A DNA stretch of 42,052 bases from UBA2357 sp041916775 (GTDB taxonomy: Bacteria > Pseudomonadota > Gammaproteobacteria > Burkholderiales > Rhodocyclaceae). Both the position numbers and the translations under genes were made by a program. This document shows positions 41,929 to 42,052 of the stretch, one piece after another. The stretch spans positions 1-42,052 of the forward strand of contig JAYRYZ010000033.1 in NCBI GenBank assembly GCA_041916775.1, given 5' to 3'. The notes beneath the pieces were generated by a model, which saw only the letters and a program-made list of their open reading frames with translations, had not been told where the DNA came from and did not search any database. Numbering within the stretch: the stretch's first letter is position 1; each line of letters opens with the position of its first letter.

Positions 41929-42052
41929 ATCGGGATAGGGGCGGTCAGCTTACCTGACCGTTCCCCTCCCACACCACCCGGCATGCGGGTCCGCACCGGG
42001 CGGTTCGAGCAGTTGAGGTCATGAGAGCCGGGGCACGCCAAGTCGGTCGAAG
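41929..42052 (-). mobile_element. group II intron 3' end (domains V-VI), partial
   Basis: Read on the minus strand, GAACCGCCCGGTGCGGACC begins a domain V-like hairpin (41974-42006, stem CCGCCCGG/CCGGGTGG). It is followed by a domain VI-like stem CGGTCAG/CTGACCG and the tail CCCCTATCCCGAT. This is the typical 3' end of bacterial group II introns. The CGC near the start of domain V suggests a class C type. The 3' exon junction would be at 41929. The intron body and any reverse transcriptase lie beyond the window. Confidence 0.8.

Noticed and set aside
1..42052. CRISPR arrays and insertion sequences
   Set aside because: No regularly spaced repeats and no transposase-like frames were seen; the only mobile-element signals are the tRNA scar and the intron end.

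Overview
This is a high-GC betaproteobacterial chromosome segment. The content suggests Rhodocyclales (Thauera/Azoarcus/Zoogloea type): an FNR-controlled cbb3 oxidase locus, a class I PHA synthase, glnB next to a glutamine-dependent nadE, and standard betaproteobacterial housekeeping genes. The genus is inferred from gene content and style; no 16S rRNA is present.

Layout. (1) Positions 1-2612 look like the end of a genomic island. They hold two overlapping AT-rich genes (an unknown protein and an Abi-like membrane protein), a C-rich repetitive stretch with no gene, and a 48-bp 3' fragment of a tRNA-Asn gene that looks like an attachment-site scar. (2) Positions 2613-5646 hold the most unusual content: two tandem genes for exported proteins made of a Sec signal peptide, an almost perfect eukaryotic-type ubiquitin, a beta-rich Cys-containing domain, and an IPTL-CTERM-like sorting tail. 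A secreted-protein gene with one nonsense codon lies between them. (3) Positions 5647-25528 are core genes: serS, an 87-aa unknown, rarA-lolA-ftsK, a Crp/Fnr regulator, trxB, an Smr protein, glnB, nadE, a FemAB-like acetyltransferase, a 92-aa unknown, ppa, a hemN-TauE/SafE-copA-copZ cluster, fnr, and a SirB-like protein. (4) Positions 25552-29359 hold phaC, a beta-CASP RNase and a universal stress protein. (5) Positions 29471-38245 are the complete cbb3 cytochrome oxidase locus: ccoI-ccoS, then ccoNOQP, ccoG, ccoH and two small membrane proteins. (6) Positions 38389-41823 hold an SDR dehydrogenase, erpA, argC, rpsI and rplM. (7) From 41929 to the right edge is the 3' end of a group II intron.

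How the genes work together. FNR (24344) probably controls the micro-oxic respiration genes: a TTGAC/ATCAA box sits between hemN and fnr, and a class-II-spaced box sits before ccoN. HemN supplies haem without oxygen. CopA/CopZ, the TauE/SafE-like protein and CcoI handle copper, and CcoG/CcoH/CcoS assemble the oxidase. The ubiquitin proteins have no E1/E2/E3 or deubiquitinase genes nearby, lack the terminal Gly-Gly and are predicted to be exported. They are therefore best read as surface or periplasmic ubiquitin-fold proteins, not as a conjugation system.
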